Source: Algibacter sp045066735
GTDB lineage: Bacteria > Bacteroidota > Bacteroidia > Flavobacteriales > Flavobacteriaceae
Assembly: GCF_045066735.1 (NCBI RefSeq)
Contig: NZ_JBISHH010000024.1
Coordinates: forward strand, 124,001 to 188,000
Direction of reading: 5' to 3'
Length of the DNA: 64,000 bases
Below the pieces are notes generated by a model. The model searched no databases, was not told the DNA's origin, and saw only the letters and a program-made list of their open reading frames with translations. Both the position numbers and the translations under genes were made by a program. Every line of letters begins with the position of its first letter. The first letter of the stretch is position 1. Of this stretch, positions 34,981 to 43,982 are shown piece after piece.

Positions 34981-35469
34981 ATGGTTCACCTTATTGTTGG
35001 AAATACCGGATCAGGCAAAACAACCTATGCACAAGATTTAAAAGCAAAAACAAACGCTATTGTTTTTTCTATTGATAAATGGAACAATATCTTATTTATT
35101 CCTGATAAAAAAGCAACCGATGGATTAGAATGGTTTTTAGAACGTATTGAGCGTACTGAAGCTATGATTATAGACTTAATGCATCAATTAGAAAGAACAG
35201 GAACCGACTCTATCCTAGATTTAGGACTTTCGAAATTTGAACACCGCGAAAAATTTAGAAGGTTTTCAATTGAAAACGGATATGAATTCATGACACATTT
35301 TTTAGATATCTCTAAAGAAATACGATATCAAAGAGTTCTAAAAAGAAATAGTGAAAAAGGAGACACTTTTCAGTTTAAAGTAAGTCAGGCAGATTTTGAC
35401 TTCATGGAAACTTGGTTTGAAAAACCATCAGAAACTGAAATGAAAAACGGCATTATAATAAATAGTTAA
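34981..35469 (+). CDS. P-loop kinase-like ATP-binding protein
   Basis: 162 residues. The Walker A motif GNTGSGKTT is at 7-15, and the rest has the small-kinase pattern: an SIDKW segment after strand 2 and a LKRNSEKG basic lid near 120-127. It resembles the AAA_33/zeta-toxin-like kinases that phosphorylate small molecules or nucleic-acid ends. No antitoxin-like partner is adjacent. Substrate unknown. Likely co-transcribed with the reductase upstream. Confidence 0.78.
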   Translation: MVHLIVGNTGSGKTTYAQDLKAKTNAIVFSIDKWNNILFIPDKKATDGLEWFLERIERTEAMIIDLMHQLERTGTDSILDLGLSKFEHREKFRRFSIENGYEFMTHFLDISKEIRYQRVLKRNSEKGDTFQFKVSQADFDFMETWFEKPSETEMKNGIIINS

Positions 35470-35481
35470 TTTAAAAACGGG

Positions 35482-36501
35482 TTAAATCACGCTCTTCACT
35501 TTTGCAATTATCGCTTCGGGACTAATACTGCCAGCAGCCTCTTTGTAATTTTCTGGATATTTATTTCCAAAAATAGAAGTTGGTATTTCGGGAAATTTAT
35601 CTCTATCTGCAACCAAAACATAATCATCTGGTTGATTAAATGGTGCAAAACCAGCAAACGGATGTGTTACTCCCCAAATCGTTATAGTTTTTACACCCAT
35701 CATAGCAGCCATATGCGCGTTGCCAGAATCCATGGCCAACATACCATCTAAATTAGAAATAAGGTCTAATTCTTCGTTTAAATCAAGTTTTCCTGCAGCG
35801 TTTACAACATTATCAAAGCTACTCTCAATAGCAGTAAGCGCTTCAACTTCTTGTTTTCCTCCACCAAATAAAACAATTTGATAATCTTTAGAAAGAGCCT
35901 CTATAACTTGTTTCATTAAGTTTAGCGGATACATTTTACTTGCATGAGCAGCAAATGGCGCTATACCAATTATTTTTTTAAAATTATGCCCCAAAAACGC
36001 TTGCATTTTTGTGCTTAAAATAGCGCGTACAGGAAAAACCGGGTTAGATAAATCTAAATTATAACCTAATTTATTAAAAACATCAGCGTAACGTTGATGC
36101 GTGGTTTTTAGTTGATGAAAATTTACACCAGAAACCAAAGCCTTCTTCTCTGCTCTGCCTTTGTCAATTTGTATAGTCTGCTTTCCGAAGAAAAATAATT
36201 TTAGAATTTGACTTCGTAAAACATTGTGCAAATCGGCAATAACATCAATTTTAAAAACCTTTAATTCATTTGAAAGTTTCCAAAGTCCTAAAATACCTTT
36301 ATGTCTCTTTTTTACCTCAGCCGGAAAAACGGTAACATTAGGTAAATCTCTAAAAAATGGCATAAAAAATTGACGTGTTAAAACAGTGATTTTTACGTCT
36401 GGATATTTCTTTATTAAAGCTCTTAAAACAGGTACAGACATAGCGACGTCTCCCATTGCAGACAAACGGATAACCAATATGTTTTGTTTTGGTTTAATCA
36501 T
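35482..36501 (-). CDS. Family 9 glycosyltransferase (heptosyltransferase-like)
   Basis: 339 residues with a GT-B fold. It begins ILVIRLSAMGDVAMSVPVLRAL, the hallmark N-terminus of ADP-heptose:LPS heptosyltransferases. The C-terminal half has the sugar-nucleotide-binding MLAMDSGNAHMAAMMGVKTI segment. It should add a heptose or related sugar to the lipopolysaccharide core at the cytoplasmic face. The DUF4254 gene lies upstream, with a strong terminator hairpin between them. Confidence 0.9.
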   Translation of the reverse strand: MIKPKQNILVIRLSAMGDVAMSVPVLRALIKKYPDVKITVLTRQFFMPFFRDLPNVTVFPAEVKKRHKGILGLWKLSNELKVFKIDVIADLHNVLRSQILKLFFFGKQTIQIDKGRAEKKALVSGVNFHQLKTTHQRYADVFNKLGYNLDLSNPVFPVRAILSTKMQAFLGHNFKKIIGIAPFAAHASKMYPLNLMKQVIEALSKDYQIVLFGGGKQEVEALTAIESSFDNVVNAAGKLDLNEELDLISNLDGMLAMDSGNAHMAAMMGVKTITIWGVTHPFAGFAPFNQPDDYVLVADRDKFPEIPTSIFGNKYPENYKEAAGSISPEAIIAKVKSVI

Positions 36502-36517
36502 TACATTTTAGCGATAA

Positions 36518-36558
36518 AAAAAACAGACTGTGCCAAAATTAGATACAGTCTGTTTTTT
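36518..36558 (-). terminator. Intrinsic terminator after the DUF4254 gene
   Basis: Perfect 14-bp repeat AAAAAACAGACTGT / ACAGTCTGTTTTTT with a 13-base loop, beginning 13 bp after the DUF4254 stop. A/T runs on both sides allow function in either direction. Confidence 0.85.
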
Positions 36559-36571
36559 ATAATTTTACCAA

Positions 36572-37177
36572 TTATTTTTGACCTCTTAAAACTGGGTTTA
36601 ATTCGTCGTCATTGTACATTTTCATTTGTTTGTACACCTTCATATATTTATCGCCTTTTTCAATATCAGTTAAAAGCGTATCAATTGCAGTAGATAAATC
36701 TACACGCTGCTCTAACAAAACATCTAGTTTCGTTTGGCAAGCTGCTCTGTGACTATCGGTAGCATCTGTACGTGTTGCCTCCTCATTCATATGGTATACT
36801 TTTAATGCCAAAATCGATAAACGATCTACACCCCAAGCTGGACTTTCTGTATTGATAGTTGCACCTTCTTTAACCACAACATCCTTGTATTTCTCAAGAA
36901 AATAACTATCGATATATTCTACCATATCGGTTCTATCTTGATTAGATGCGTCGATTTTACGTTTTAAGGTTAACGCAGCAACAGGGTCTATTTGTGGGTC
37001 ACGAATAATATCTTCATAATGCCATTGCACCGTATCAATCCAACATTTTCTGTATAATAAATGTTCTAGTAAATCACTTTCCGCGTAAGCATTTGCAAAT
37101 GGCTGATCTACGGTATTAATGATGTGGTATTTAGCAATAACCTCTTGAAAAATTTTATTAGCTTTAGTTGTAAACAT
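36572..37177 (-). CDS. DUF4254-family protein
   Basis: 201 residues, soluble and helical, with no signal peptide. Conserved pieces include LEHLLYRKCWIDTVQWHYED and SPAWGVDRLSILALKVYHM, typical of this family. It is commonly found beside a family 9 glycosyltransferase in flavobacteria, so a role in lipopolysaccharide core synthesis is possible, but nothing in the sequence shows an activity. A -7 promoter box lies 21 bases upstream of the start. Confidence 0.82.
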   Translation of the reverse strand: MFTTKANKIFQEVIAKYHIINTVDQPFANAYAESDLLEHLLYRKCWIDTVQWHYEDIIRDPQIDPVAALTLKRKIDASNQDRTDMVEYIDSYFLEKYKDVVVKEGATINTESPAWGVDRLSILALKVYHMNEEATRTDATDSHRAACQTKLDVLLEQRVDLSTAIDTLLTDIEKGDKYMKVYKQMKMYNDDELNPVLRGQK

Positions 37178-37197
37178 ATTGTATAAATTTTAAAGTG

Positions 37198-37205
37198 CAA
37201 ATATA
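37198..37205 (-). promoter_or_regulatory. Candidate -7 element for the DUF4254 gene
   Basis: TATATTTG on the minus strand, a full match, 21 bases before the start codon at 37177. Confidence 0.4.
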
Positions 37206-37249
37206 CTTGATATTTACTTAACTTTACTGTTAGAAACTCGAACAACATT

Positions 37250-37909
37250 ATGCATATCCATCATTTATCTGAACAAAACTCCGTACTAAACACGTTTCTT
37301 TCTGAAATGAGAAACATTGACATTCAAAAAGACAGTATGCGCTTCCGTAGGAATATTGAGCGTATAGGTGAAATTTTAGGTTATGAAATGAGCAAATCTT
37401 TCAATTTTAAAGCCTCTACAATACAGACGCCTTTGGGAGATTGTGTTATAAATGAAATTGATAATAATATTGTTTTATGTTCTATTTTAAGGGCTGGTGT
37501 GCCTTTGCATAATGGCTTATTAAATTATTTTGACACGGCTGAAAATGCTTTTATTTCTGCATATCGCCATCATAAACACGATCCTGAAAGTTTTGAAATT
37601 ATAGTAGAATATTTAGCTTGCCCAGATTTAGAAAATAAAACCTTAATCCTGGCAGACCCTATGTTGGCTACAGGACAATCGATGCTTGCTACTTTTGAGG
37701 CTTTACAACCATTTGGAACACCTAAAGATTTACATTTAGCTTGCGTAATTGGCGCACAAGAAGGTGTGGATTTTATTGAAAATCATTTTGATAAAAACAC
37801 CCATTTGTGGATTGCTGCTATAGATGAAAAATTAAATAATAAAGGTTATATCATTCCCGGGCTTGGCGATGCTGGCGATTTGGCTTTTGGACAAAAACTA
37901 CAACAATAA
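37250..37909 (+). CDS. upp: Uracil phosphoribosyltransferase
   Basis: 219 residues. The PRPP-binding motif is LADPMLATGQSMLA and the C-terminal uracil-binding part PGLGDAGDLAFG is conserved. It converts uracil and PRPP to UMP in pyrimidine salvage. Its 3' end overlaps the convergent DUF6427 gene by 12 bp. Confidence 0.95.
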   Translation: MHIHHLSEQNSVLNTFLSEMRNIDIQKDSMRFRRNIERIGEILGYEMSKSFNFKASTIQTPLGDCVINEIDNNIVLCSILRAGVPLHNGLLNYFDTAENAFISAYRHHKHDPESFEIIVEYLACPDLENKTLILADPMLATGQSMLATFEALQPFGTPKDLHLACVIGAQEGVDFIENHFDKNTHLWIAAIDEKLNNKGYIIPGLGDAGDLAFGQKLQQ

Positions 37910-38821
37910 AAGCATAAAAGGCAAAACACACAAAACGGCTAGAAATATTTCTTTAAACCATTTTTCTTCTATAATCTCGATATAATTGGTAATTATAATA
38001 GCCAGTGGTGCAAAAACAAATAGAAATTCGCTACCATCTTTTATTGGTGCTAATATTACTATGGCACCAGCTATAATCGCTGAAACTAAAATAGATTTAA
38101 AAGAAACTCTAAAGGCTTTTTTCTTGTCCTTAATACTGTTGATATAATAAAAAGAGGACCAAATACCAAAAGACAGCAAGATGGTTATTGCAATGATATA
38201 TGACGCTGAATTGTAACTATTAAAGTCCAAACTTATTTCAGGTAAACTGCTAAACGTATCAAAAAAACTATCGAAAAATACAATAGAAATTGCCGAAGTA
38301 ATAGTAAAAACTGCTGCAACACCTGTAAAAGGAATTAACCAATGGTTTATTTTTATATCATTATAAAAAGCTAAAGAAACCAATATTAGAAGAAAAAATA
38401 AGATTGCCCAGAAGTAAAATAGAGCGGCTATAGCAAACCAAAACGCCGCATCGAATAATTTTTTATTCACCTGAATTTGAGACCGTAAACTTATAACACG
38501 TCGTAAACCTAACAACACAAAAAAGTTAGAAAACAAAATATTTATATTACTTGTAGTTTGAGTTAAGATGAATAAAAACAAACTAAACAACAAAATTTCA
38601 TAGTTACTTTTTCGACTTAAACTGTTTTTGCTAACAATAAAATTAAGGAGCAAAATAGAAGCGTAACAAACAAAAAACAAGCCTAATTCTTCTAAGATAA
38701 TAAGCGCAGTAAAATGCTCGGCAGGTAAACCTAATCGCGCCACCACAAACGCCAGTAACGCAATGAAAAACACGATAATGAAATTTATTGGTTGAGATTT
38801 ACTAAAAATACTTGTAATCAT
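37898..38821 (-). CDS. DUF6427-type polytopic membrane protein
   Basis: 307 residues with about 9-10 transmembrane helices and very short loops. There are no catalytic or transport motifs that I recognise. The family is conserved in flavobacteria in this same setting, between upp and a small DUF6341 protein, divergent from the latter. Function unknown. Its gene start abuts the promoter of the small protein on the other strand. Confidence 0.78.
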   Translation of the reverse strand: MITSIFSKSQPINFIIVFFIALLAFVVARLGLPAEHFTALIILEELGLFFVCYASILLLNFIVSKNSLSRKSNYEILLFSLFLFILTQTTSNINILFSNFFVLLGLRRVISLRSQIQVNKKLFDAAFWFAIAALFYFWAILFFLLILVSLAFYNDIKINHWLIPFTGVAAVFTITSAISIVFFDSFFDTFSSLPEISLDFNSYNSASYIIAITILLSFGIWSSFYYINSIKDKKKAFRVSFKSILVSAIIAGAIVILAPIKDGSEFLFVFAPLAIIITNYIEIIEEKWFKEIFLAVLCVLPFMLLLL

Positions 38822-38841
38822 TAACTCTTTTTGTATTTTTG
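38812..38841 (+). promoter_or_regulatory. Complete Bacteroidota promoter upstream of the DUF6341 gene
   Basis: TTG (38812-38814), exactly 19 bases, then TATTTTTG (38834-38841). This is the best match in the window to the -33/-7 consensus. The TTG of the -7 box (38839) could be mistaken for a start codon. Confidence 0.65.
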
Positions 38842-38892
38842 CTACGTAAATATACTAACAATCTAACCAAGTTAGAAAATAATATACCACAC

Positions 38893-39120
38893 ATGAAAGA
38901 TTTCTTTTACGCAATACAGGATTTATTTGTTAATGTTCTTTTAACTCCTATGGATGCTTTAAAAGCTTTAGAACTTGAAAACTGGTTTGCAGCAAGTGCT
39001 ATTTCTTGGATTTTTGTAATCATTGGCTTTGCAGCAATGGTTTACTGGATGCTACAATTAAAAAGCTTTAGCGACAATAACGAAGAAGATAAAAGTATTT
39101 CTGCTCATTCTTACTTATAA
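38893..39120 (+). CDS. DUF6341-type small membrane protein
   Basis: 75 residues from ATG 38893. The in-frame TTG at 38839 falls inside the promoter and was rejected. An amphipathic N-terminus (MKDFFYAIQDLFVNVLLTPM) precedes one transmembrane helix (about 33-56) and an acidic cytoplasmic tail. Conserved in flavobacteria between DUF6427 and purD. Function unknown. It overlaps the convergent purD stop by 6 bp. Confidence 0.78.
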   Translation: MKDFFYAIQDLFVNVLLTPMDALKALELENWFAASAISWIFVIIGFAAMVYWMLQLKSFSDNNEEDKSISAHSYL

Positions 39121-40386
39121 ATCGAATCCGATATCTTTACGATAATTCATCTTATCAAAATGTAGTTTTCCTATATTTTGATAAGATTTTTTTATGGCCT
39201 CTTGGTACGTATCTCCATACGATGTAATCGCCATTACACGTCCTCCGGAAGTTACAATTTTACCATCTTTCAATTGCGCTCCTGCATGAAATGCAATAGA
39301 ATCTTCAATAGAACCAACACCTGTTATTCCTTTACCTTTCTCATAAGCTTCTGGATAACCACCAGAAACTAACATGATAGTCGTTGCAGCACGCTCGTCT
39401 ATTTCAATATTTATTTTATCTAAAGTCCCGTTTGCCATAGCTTGTAGAATTTCCACAAAATCATTCTTTAATCTTGGTAAAACGACTTCCGTTTCCGGAT
39501 CACCCATACGTACGTTATATTCAATAACTTTTGGATCGTCTCCAACTTTAATAAGGCCAATAAACACAAAGCCTACGTAAGGCAAATTGTCTTTCTTGAA
39601 ACCATTAATTGTTGGTTTTACAATACGTTCTTCAATTTTACTTAAAAACTCATCTGTAGCAAAAGGTACAGGAGACACTGCTCCCATGCCACCAGTATTT
39701 AAACCTGTATCACCTTCACCAATACGTTTGTAATCTTTTGCTGTTGGTAAAATTTTGTAGTTTTCACCATCGGTTAACACAAAACAGCTTAATTCTATTC
39801 CGTCTAAAAACTCTTCTATAACCACTTTATTACTAGCTTCTCCAAATTTAGCATCAACCAACATGCTTTTTAACTCTGCTTTAGCTTCATCTAAATCATT
39901 AAGAATAACAACACCTTTTCCTGCCGCTAAACCATCGGCTTTTAACACGTACGGAGCGTTTAAGGTTTCTAAAAAATTATAACCATCTTCAACGGTTTCT
40001 TTTGTAAAACTCTCGTAAGCTGCAGTTGGAATGTTGTGGCGGTATAAAAATTCTTTTGCAAATTCTTTACTACCTTCTAATTCAGCCGCTACTTTTTGCG
40101 GTCCAATTACAGACACGTGTTTTATAGCATCATCATTCAAGAAAAAATCATGAACACCTTGTACTAAAGGATCTTCAGGACCAACAACAACCATATCGAT
40201 TTGCTTGTCTAAAACTAATTCTTTAATTGCGTCAAAATCGGTAACACCAATATTTACATTAGTCGCTACACTTGCAGTTCCTGAATTTCCAGGAGCTACG
40301 AAAAGCTTATTACATAAAGGACTTTGAGCTATTTTCCAAGCAAATGTATGTTCTCTTCCGCCTGAACCAAGAATTAATATGTTCAT
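39115..40386 (-). CDS. purD: Phosphoribosylamine-glycine ligase (GAR synthetase)
   Basis: 423 residues. The N-terminal MNILILGSGGREHTFAWK and the ATP-grasp segment LKADGLAAGKGVV are diagnostic. The central NTGGMGAVSPVP and the Mg-binding EYNVRMGDPETEVV are intact. It catalyses the second step of purine synthesis, joining glycine to phosphoribosylamine with ATP. Normal length. A promoter-like element and a small GC-rich palindrome lie upstream. Confidence 0.97.
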   Translation of the reverse strand: MNILILGSGGREHTFAWKIAQSPLCNKLFVAPGNSGTASVATNVNIGVTDFDAIKELVLDKQIDMVVVGPEDPLVQGVHDFFLNDDAIKHVSVIGPQKVAAELEGSKEFAKEFLYRHNIPTAAYESFTKETVEDGYNFLETLNAPYVLKADGLAAGKGVVILNDLDEAKAELKSMLVDAKFGEASNKVVIEEFLDGIELSCFVLTDGENYKILPTAKDYKRIGEGDTGLNTGGMGAVSPVPFATDEFLSKIEERIVKPTINGFKKDNLPYVGFVFIGLIKVGDDPKVIEYNVRMGDPETEVVLPRLKNDFVEILQAMANGTLDKINIEIDERAATTIMLVSGGYPEAYEKGKGITGVGSIEDSIAFHAGAQLKDGKIVTSGGRVMAITSYGDTYQEAIKKSYQNIGKLHFDKMNYRKDIGFDL

Positions 40387-40406
40387 TATTTTCGTTGTTT
40401 TTCTAC

Positions 40407-40422
40407 TTCCGTCTGCGCGGAA
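40407..40422. repeat. Small palindrome (REP-like), second copy
   Basis: TTCCG-TCTGCG-CGGAA; with flanks it matches the element at 25537-25554 closely (CTTCCGTCTGCGCGGAAAT versus TTTCCGCCTTCGCGGAAAT). It lies in the purD leader. Confidence 0.55.
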
Positions 40423-40464
40423 ATAATAAATTGGTGATTATTGTTTTTCGAAATTTTCGAAAGA

Positions 40465-40472
40465 CAAAAATA
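40465..40472 (-). promoter_or_regulatory. Candidate -7 element for purD
   Basis: TATTTTTG on the minus strand, a full match, about 80 bases before the purD start, leaving a leader that contains the small palindrome. Confidence 0.45.
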
Positions 40473-40540
40473 AAACTAATGCCACGAAAACACGAATAAT
40501 TTTTATTTACTTTACAAAAACTATTTTACCTGCTTTTATT

Positions 40541-41851
40541 TTGAAATTATTCAACTTGTCTTTAAAACTAAAAGGCTTCCCGATAAAGGAAGCTCAGACC
40601 TTTTTGAGAACAATTAAAGGAAAGCAAAAATCAGATTTTGATGCATATCTCAAAACATCAAAACAAGCCATTGTTAACCATCATTTAAAACATAATCCAT
40701 TTTATAGAGACTTAGCAAAACATGCAGATGTGAATGATTGGGACACATTACCAATTATGACTAAACATGACTTACAAAAACCTTTAGAACAAAGGCTTTC
40801 TAATGGTTTTTCAACTAAAAACGTTTTTATAAATAAAACTTCAGGCTCATCGGGTACACCGTTTATTTTTGCTAAAGACAAATTTTGCCACGCCTTAATT
40901 TGGTCTAATTTTATAGATAGATACGCTTGGTTTAATTTAGATTTAAACCATTCCAAACAAGCACGATTCTATGGCATTCCTTTGGATAAAAAAGGATATT
41001 ATAAAGAGCGCTTTAAAGATAAATTAAGCAATCGATTTCGGTTTTCAGTTTTCGATTTAAGTGACACTCAGTTAGCTAAAAACATAGAAAAATTTAAAAA
41101 TACATCGTTCGATTATATCAATGGATACACAAGTTCCATTGTTCAGTTTGCAAAATATTTAGAACAACAACAAATTGTTTTAAAAAATATTTGTCCATCT
41201 CTTAAAGCTTGCATTGTTACTTCTGAAATGCTTTTCGCTACAGACAAAACCCTTTTAGAAACACAACTAGGTATTCCTATTATTAACGAGTATGGAGCTG
41301 CAGAATTAGGTTTAATTGCTTTCCAAAACCAAAATGATGACTGGATTGTGAATACCGAAGATTTATTTATTGAAATTATAGACGAAAACAACAACGTTTT
41401 GCCTTACGGTGAAGAAGGACGCATAATTATTACGTCGCTTTACAATAAAGCACACCCGTTTATTAGATACGATTTGGGTGACATAGGGCAACTATCTAAA
41501 ACAAGTACACAAAAAAAGCCCATACTCGAAAAACTTATAGGACGAACTAGTGATTTAGTAACGCTACCTAGCGAAAAAAAAGCTGCCGGACTCACTTTTT
41601 ACTACGTAACAAAAACTATTATAGAAAATGATGGCAATGTTAAAGAGTTTGTTATCGTACAGTTAAAGTTAAATGCATTTAAAATTAGTTATGTAAGCGA
41701 TGAAATTTTAACAGAAATGCAAGAAACCGAGATTAAAGAAGCAATTTCAAAATATTTAGAGCCAAATCTTATTGTTAAATTTGAAAGAAAAGAAAAGCTA
41801 TCACGATCCAAAAGTGGTAAACTCAAGCAGTTTAAATCTTATTTAGCTTAA
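40541..41851 (+). CDS. CapK/PaaK-like adenylate-forming protein of a polysaccharide locus
   Basis: 436 residues from a TTG start (MKLFNLSLKLKGFPIKEA), chosen because no ATG precedes conserved sequence. It has the adenylate-forming signature KTSGSSGTPFIF (about 103-114), the INEYGAAELGL segment and a C-terminal domain with GRTSDLV. The family (phenylacetate-CoA ligase-like, often called CapK) is common in capsule and O-antigen loci. There it may activate a carboxylic acid for attachment to the glycan; the substrate is unknown. It is the only plus-strand gene of the locus, and its end overlaps the convergent glycosyltransferase by 20 bp. Confidence 0.8.
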   Translation: MKLFNLSLKLKGFPIKEAQTFLRTIKGKQKSDFDAYLKTSKQAIVNHHLKHNPFYRDLAKHADVNDWDTLPIMTKHDLQKPLEQRLSNGFSTKNVFINKTSGSSGTPFIFAKDKFCHALIWSNFIDRYAWFNLDLNHSKQARFYGIPLDKKGYYKERFKDKLSNRFRFSVFDLSDTQLAKNIEKFKNTSFDYINGYTSSIVQFAKYLEQQQIVLKNICPSLKACIVTSEMLFATDKTLLETQLGIPIINEYGAAELGLIAFQNQNDDWIVNTEDLFIEIIDENNNVLPYGEEGRIIITSLYNKAHPFIRYDLGDIGQLSKTSTQKKPILEKLIGRTSDLVTLPSEKKAAGLTFYYVTKTIIENDGNVKEFVIVQLKLNAFKISYVSDEILTEMQETEIKEAISKYLEPNLIVKFERKEKLSRSKSGKLKQFKSYLA

Positions 41852-42611
41852 TAATTTGCTTGGATTTTACAAAAAAATGTTCCTTCAAAAACACAAGCAT
41901 CCACCAAATTGATTTTAAACTAGAAAATCCCAAACCTTTTTTATAAACCCAATAATTATGTTTTAATAAGTTTAGCTTATTAGCCGACATAGAATTACCA
42001 TGAACACGGTAATAGGCTAAAGACTCTTGAATCCCTCTGGCGGGTTTTCCTGACTTTTTAATGGCCGCCAACCAAAGTAACCAATCTTGACGTTTTCTTA
42101 GATTAGGAGCCTTTATTTCGCCTAAATTTTTAGCATTGTAAACCCCAGTTAAATTACCAACATAATTACTTTTTAAAAGTTTGGAATAACTAAGTACAGG
42201 TAAAGCTTGGACTTCTTTATTTGATAATTTTCCGTTTTGGTCGATTAATTGGTAACTCGTGAAAGAAACGAGACATTTTTCTTTTTGCATGAAACCGATT
42301 TGCGCTTCGAGCTTCTTGGGGTGCCATAAATCATCGGCATCCAAAAAAGCTATATAATCCCCTTTAGCCTCATGAATCCCTTTATTTCTCGACATTGCCG
42401 CACCCGAATTCACTTCATTTTTAAGAAGTTTTATATTGGAATATTTATCTAAGAAAGGTTTAACGATTTTTAGAGTGCCATCACTAGAACAATCATCTAT
42501 TAAAAGAAGTTCCCAGTTTTGGTAAGTTTGACTTACAACACTGTTTATAGCTTCTGAAATAAAAGATTCAGAATTAAACATAGGCGTTATAATGGTAACT
42601 GAAGCTATCAA
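41832..42611 (-). CDS. Family 2 glycosyltransferase
   Basis: 259 residues with a GT-A fold. The N-terminus VTIITPMFNSESFISEAINS and the nucleotide-binding aspartates in LLIDDCSSDGT and the DxD-type AFLDADDLWHP are intact. No membrane helix follows, so it is a cytoplasmic, membrane-associated enzyme that adds one sugar to the lipid-linked repeat unit. It is the last gene of the minus-strand polysaccharide cluster. Sugar specificity is not readable. Confidence 0.93.
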   Translation of the reverse strand: MIASVTIITPMFNSESFISEAINSVVSQTYQNWELLLIDDCSSDGTLKIVKPFLDKYSNIKLLKNEVNSGAAMSRNKGIHEAKGDYIAFLDADDLWHPKKLEAQIGFMQKEKCLVSFTSYQLIDQNGKLSNKEVQALPVLSYSKLLKSNYVGNLTGVYNAKNLGEIKAPNLRKRQDWLLWLAAIKKSGKPARGIQESLAYYRVHGNSMSANKLNLLKHNYWVYKKGLGFSSLKSIWWMLVFLKEHFFVKSKQIIKLNKI

Positions 42612-42621
42612 TCTAAAAGTA

Positions 42622-43971
42622 TTAATAAGCCTTCTCCTCGCCTTTTATTGCGTTTGCAAAGGTTTGTATTACAATTTTAATATCGAGTAATATAGACCAG
42701 TTTTCAATGTAAAAAATATCATATTTTACACGGTTTATAATATCTTTATCTTCTTCTATTTCTCCTCGCATACCACTTACTTGTGCTAACCCGGTAATTC
42801 CCGGTTTAACAAAATGGCGCACCATAAATTTATCAACTTTACGGGCATACATATTTGTGTGACTCACCATATGAGGCCTTGGCCCAACAACGGACATGTC
42901 TCCAAAGAGCACGTTAAAAAACTGTGGTAACTCGTCTATACTCGTCTTACGAATAAAAGCACCAACTTTCGTTATGCGCATATCGCCTTTTGTGGCTTGG
43001 TTTAAATGTGCATTTGCGTTAGGTGTCATGGACCTAAATTTATAACAATCGAATTCATTATAATTAAACCCGTTTCTTGATTGTTTAAAAAACACAGGAC
43101 CCTTGGATTCTAATTTTATTAAAACAGCTAATATTGGAGTCAACCAAGATAGGACAAATACAATTATAGAAGACGCTAATAAAATATCAAAAACACGCTT
43201 AACTACCTTACTTATGGGTTCTTGTATCGGAATACTTCGAAATGATAAAATTGGAATATAATCGTAATATTCATATTTTAATTTTCTAGAATAGATATCT
43301 TTATTATCTGGTATAAACTTAAGCTCGCGCAAGTTATTATCTGCAAAATCAGCAAGCCTATTGATTTGCTTGTTCGATAATTCGGCTACCGAAGAATATA
43401 TTTCATTGGTTCCATTCTCAATAACGTAGTTAAAACATTTCTGAAGCGAAAAATCATCATCCTTGACCGTAAATTGTTTTTGGAATTTATAACCAAAATC
43501 TTGCCTCTTGTTAAAAATATTTATTAATTGCCTTGTTTTCTCGTTATCCCCAATTACTATAACATTTCTAATATTCCCTCCTAATGTTGACCTATATTTA
43601 TTTAATAAAAAGAAAATGAGAAACTTAAAAAAAGCAATTAGTAAAAACACACATATTAAGTAATTACCTAACTCTAGTCTACTAATATTTGGTTGTTTAA
43701 AAACTCCAATAAATGCATAAAGTATTATTGCAAAGAACAACATCTGCCTGAATAACAAAGTAACGATTTGAACTATTCTAGTATGTCTATGCACTTCATA
43801 AAAATGACTAGAAAATGCTATAATAATCCAGAAAACACCGACATAACTTAAAAAGCCATATGTATGCGTAATATTAATAGGGAATAAAAACACACAACCA
43901 ATAATGATACTTAAATCTAATAAGTAGGAAATAGGCGTTATAAAACCTGAATATCTGCTTTGTTTAAACAT
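42622..43971 (-). CDS. Undecaprenyl-phosphate glycosyl-1-phosphate transferase (WcaJ/WbaP-like priming enzyme)
   Basis: 449 residues. Four N-terminal transmembrane helices precede a soluble CoA-binding-like region (about 135-240). A re-entrant hydrophobic hairpin (about 265-290) leads into the catalytic bacterial sugar transferase domain. That domain carries CYKFRSM, TSIDELPQFFNVLFGDMSVV and GPRPHM, with the essential Asp-Glu pair in DELPQ. It transfers a sugar 1-phosphate, often glucose or galactose, to undecaprenyl phosphate, starting the repeat unit. The large multi-helix form fits WcaJ-type enzymes of capsule/EPS loci. Confidence 0.93.
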   Translation of the reverse strand: MFKQSRYSGFITPISYLLDLSIIIGCVFLFPINITHTYGFLSYVGVFWIIIAFSSHFYEVHRHTRIVQIVTLLFRQMLFFAIILYAFIGVFKQPNISRLELGNYLICVFLLIAFFKFLIFFLLNKYRSTLGGNIRNVIVIGDNEKTRQLINIFNKRQDFGYKFQKQFTVKDDDFSLQKCFNYVIENGTNEIYSSVAELSNKQINRLADFADNNLRELKFIPDNKDIYSRKLKYEYYDYIPILSFRSIPIQEPISKVVKRVFDILLASSIIVFVLSWLTPILAVLIKLESKGPVFFKQSRNGFNYNEFDCYKFRSMTPNANAHLNQATKGDMRITKVGAFIRKTSIDELPQFFNVLFGDMSVVGPRPHMVSHTNMYARKVDKFMVRHFVKPGITGLAQVSGMRGEIEEDKDIINRVKYDIFYIENWSILLDIKIVIQTFANAIKGEEKAY

Positions 43972-43982
43972 GCTTAATTAGA

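Noticed and set aside
34981..35469. Zeta-type toxin
   Set aside because: The P-loop resembles that of zeta kinases, but no antitoxin gene is adjacent and the gene follows a metabolic reductase closely.
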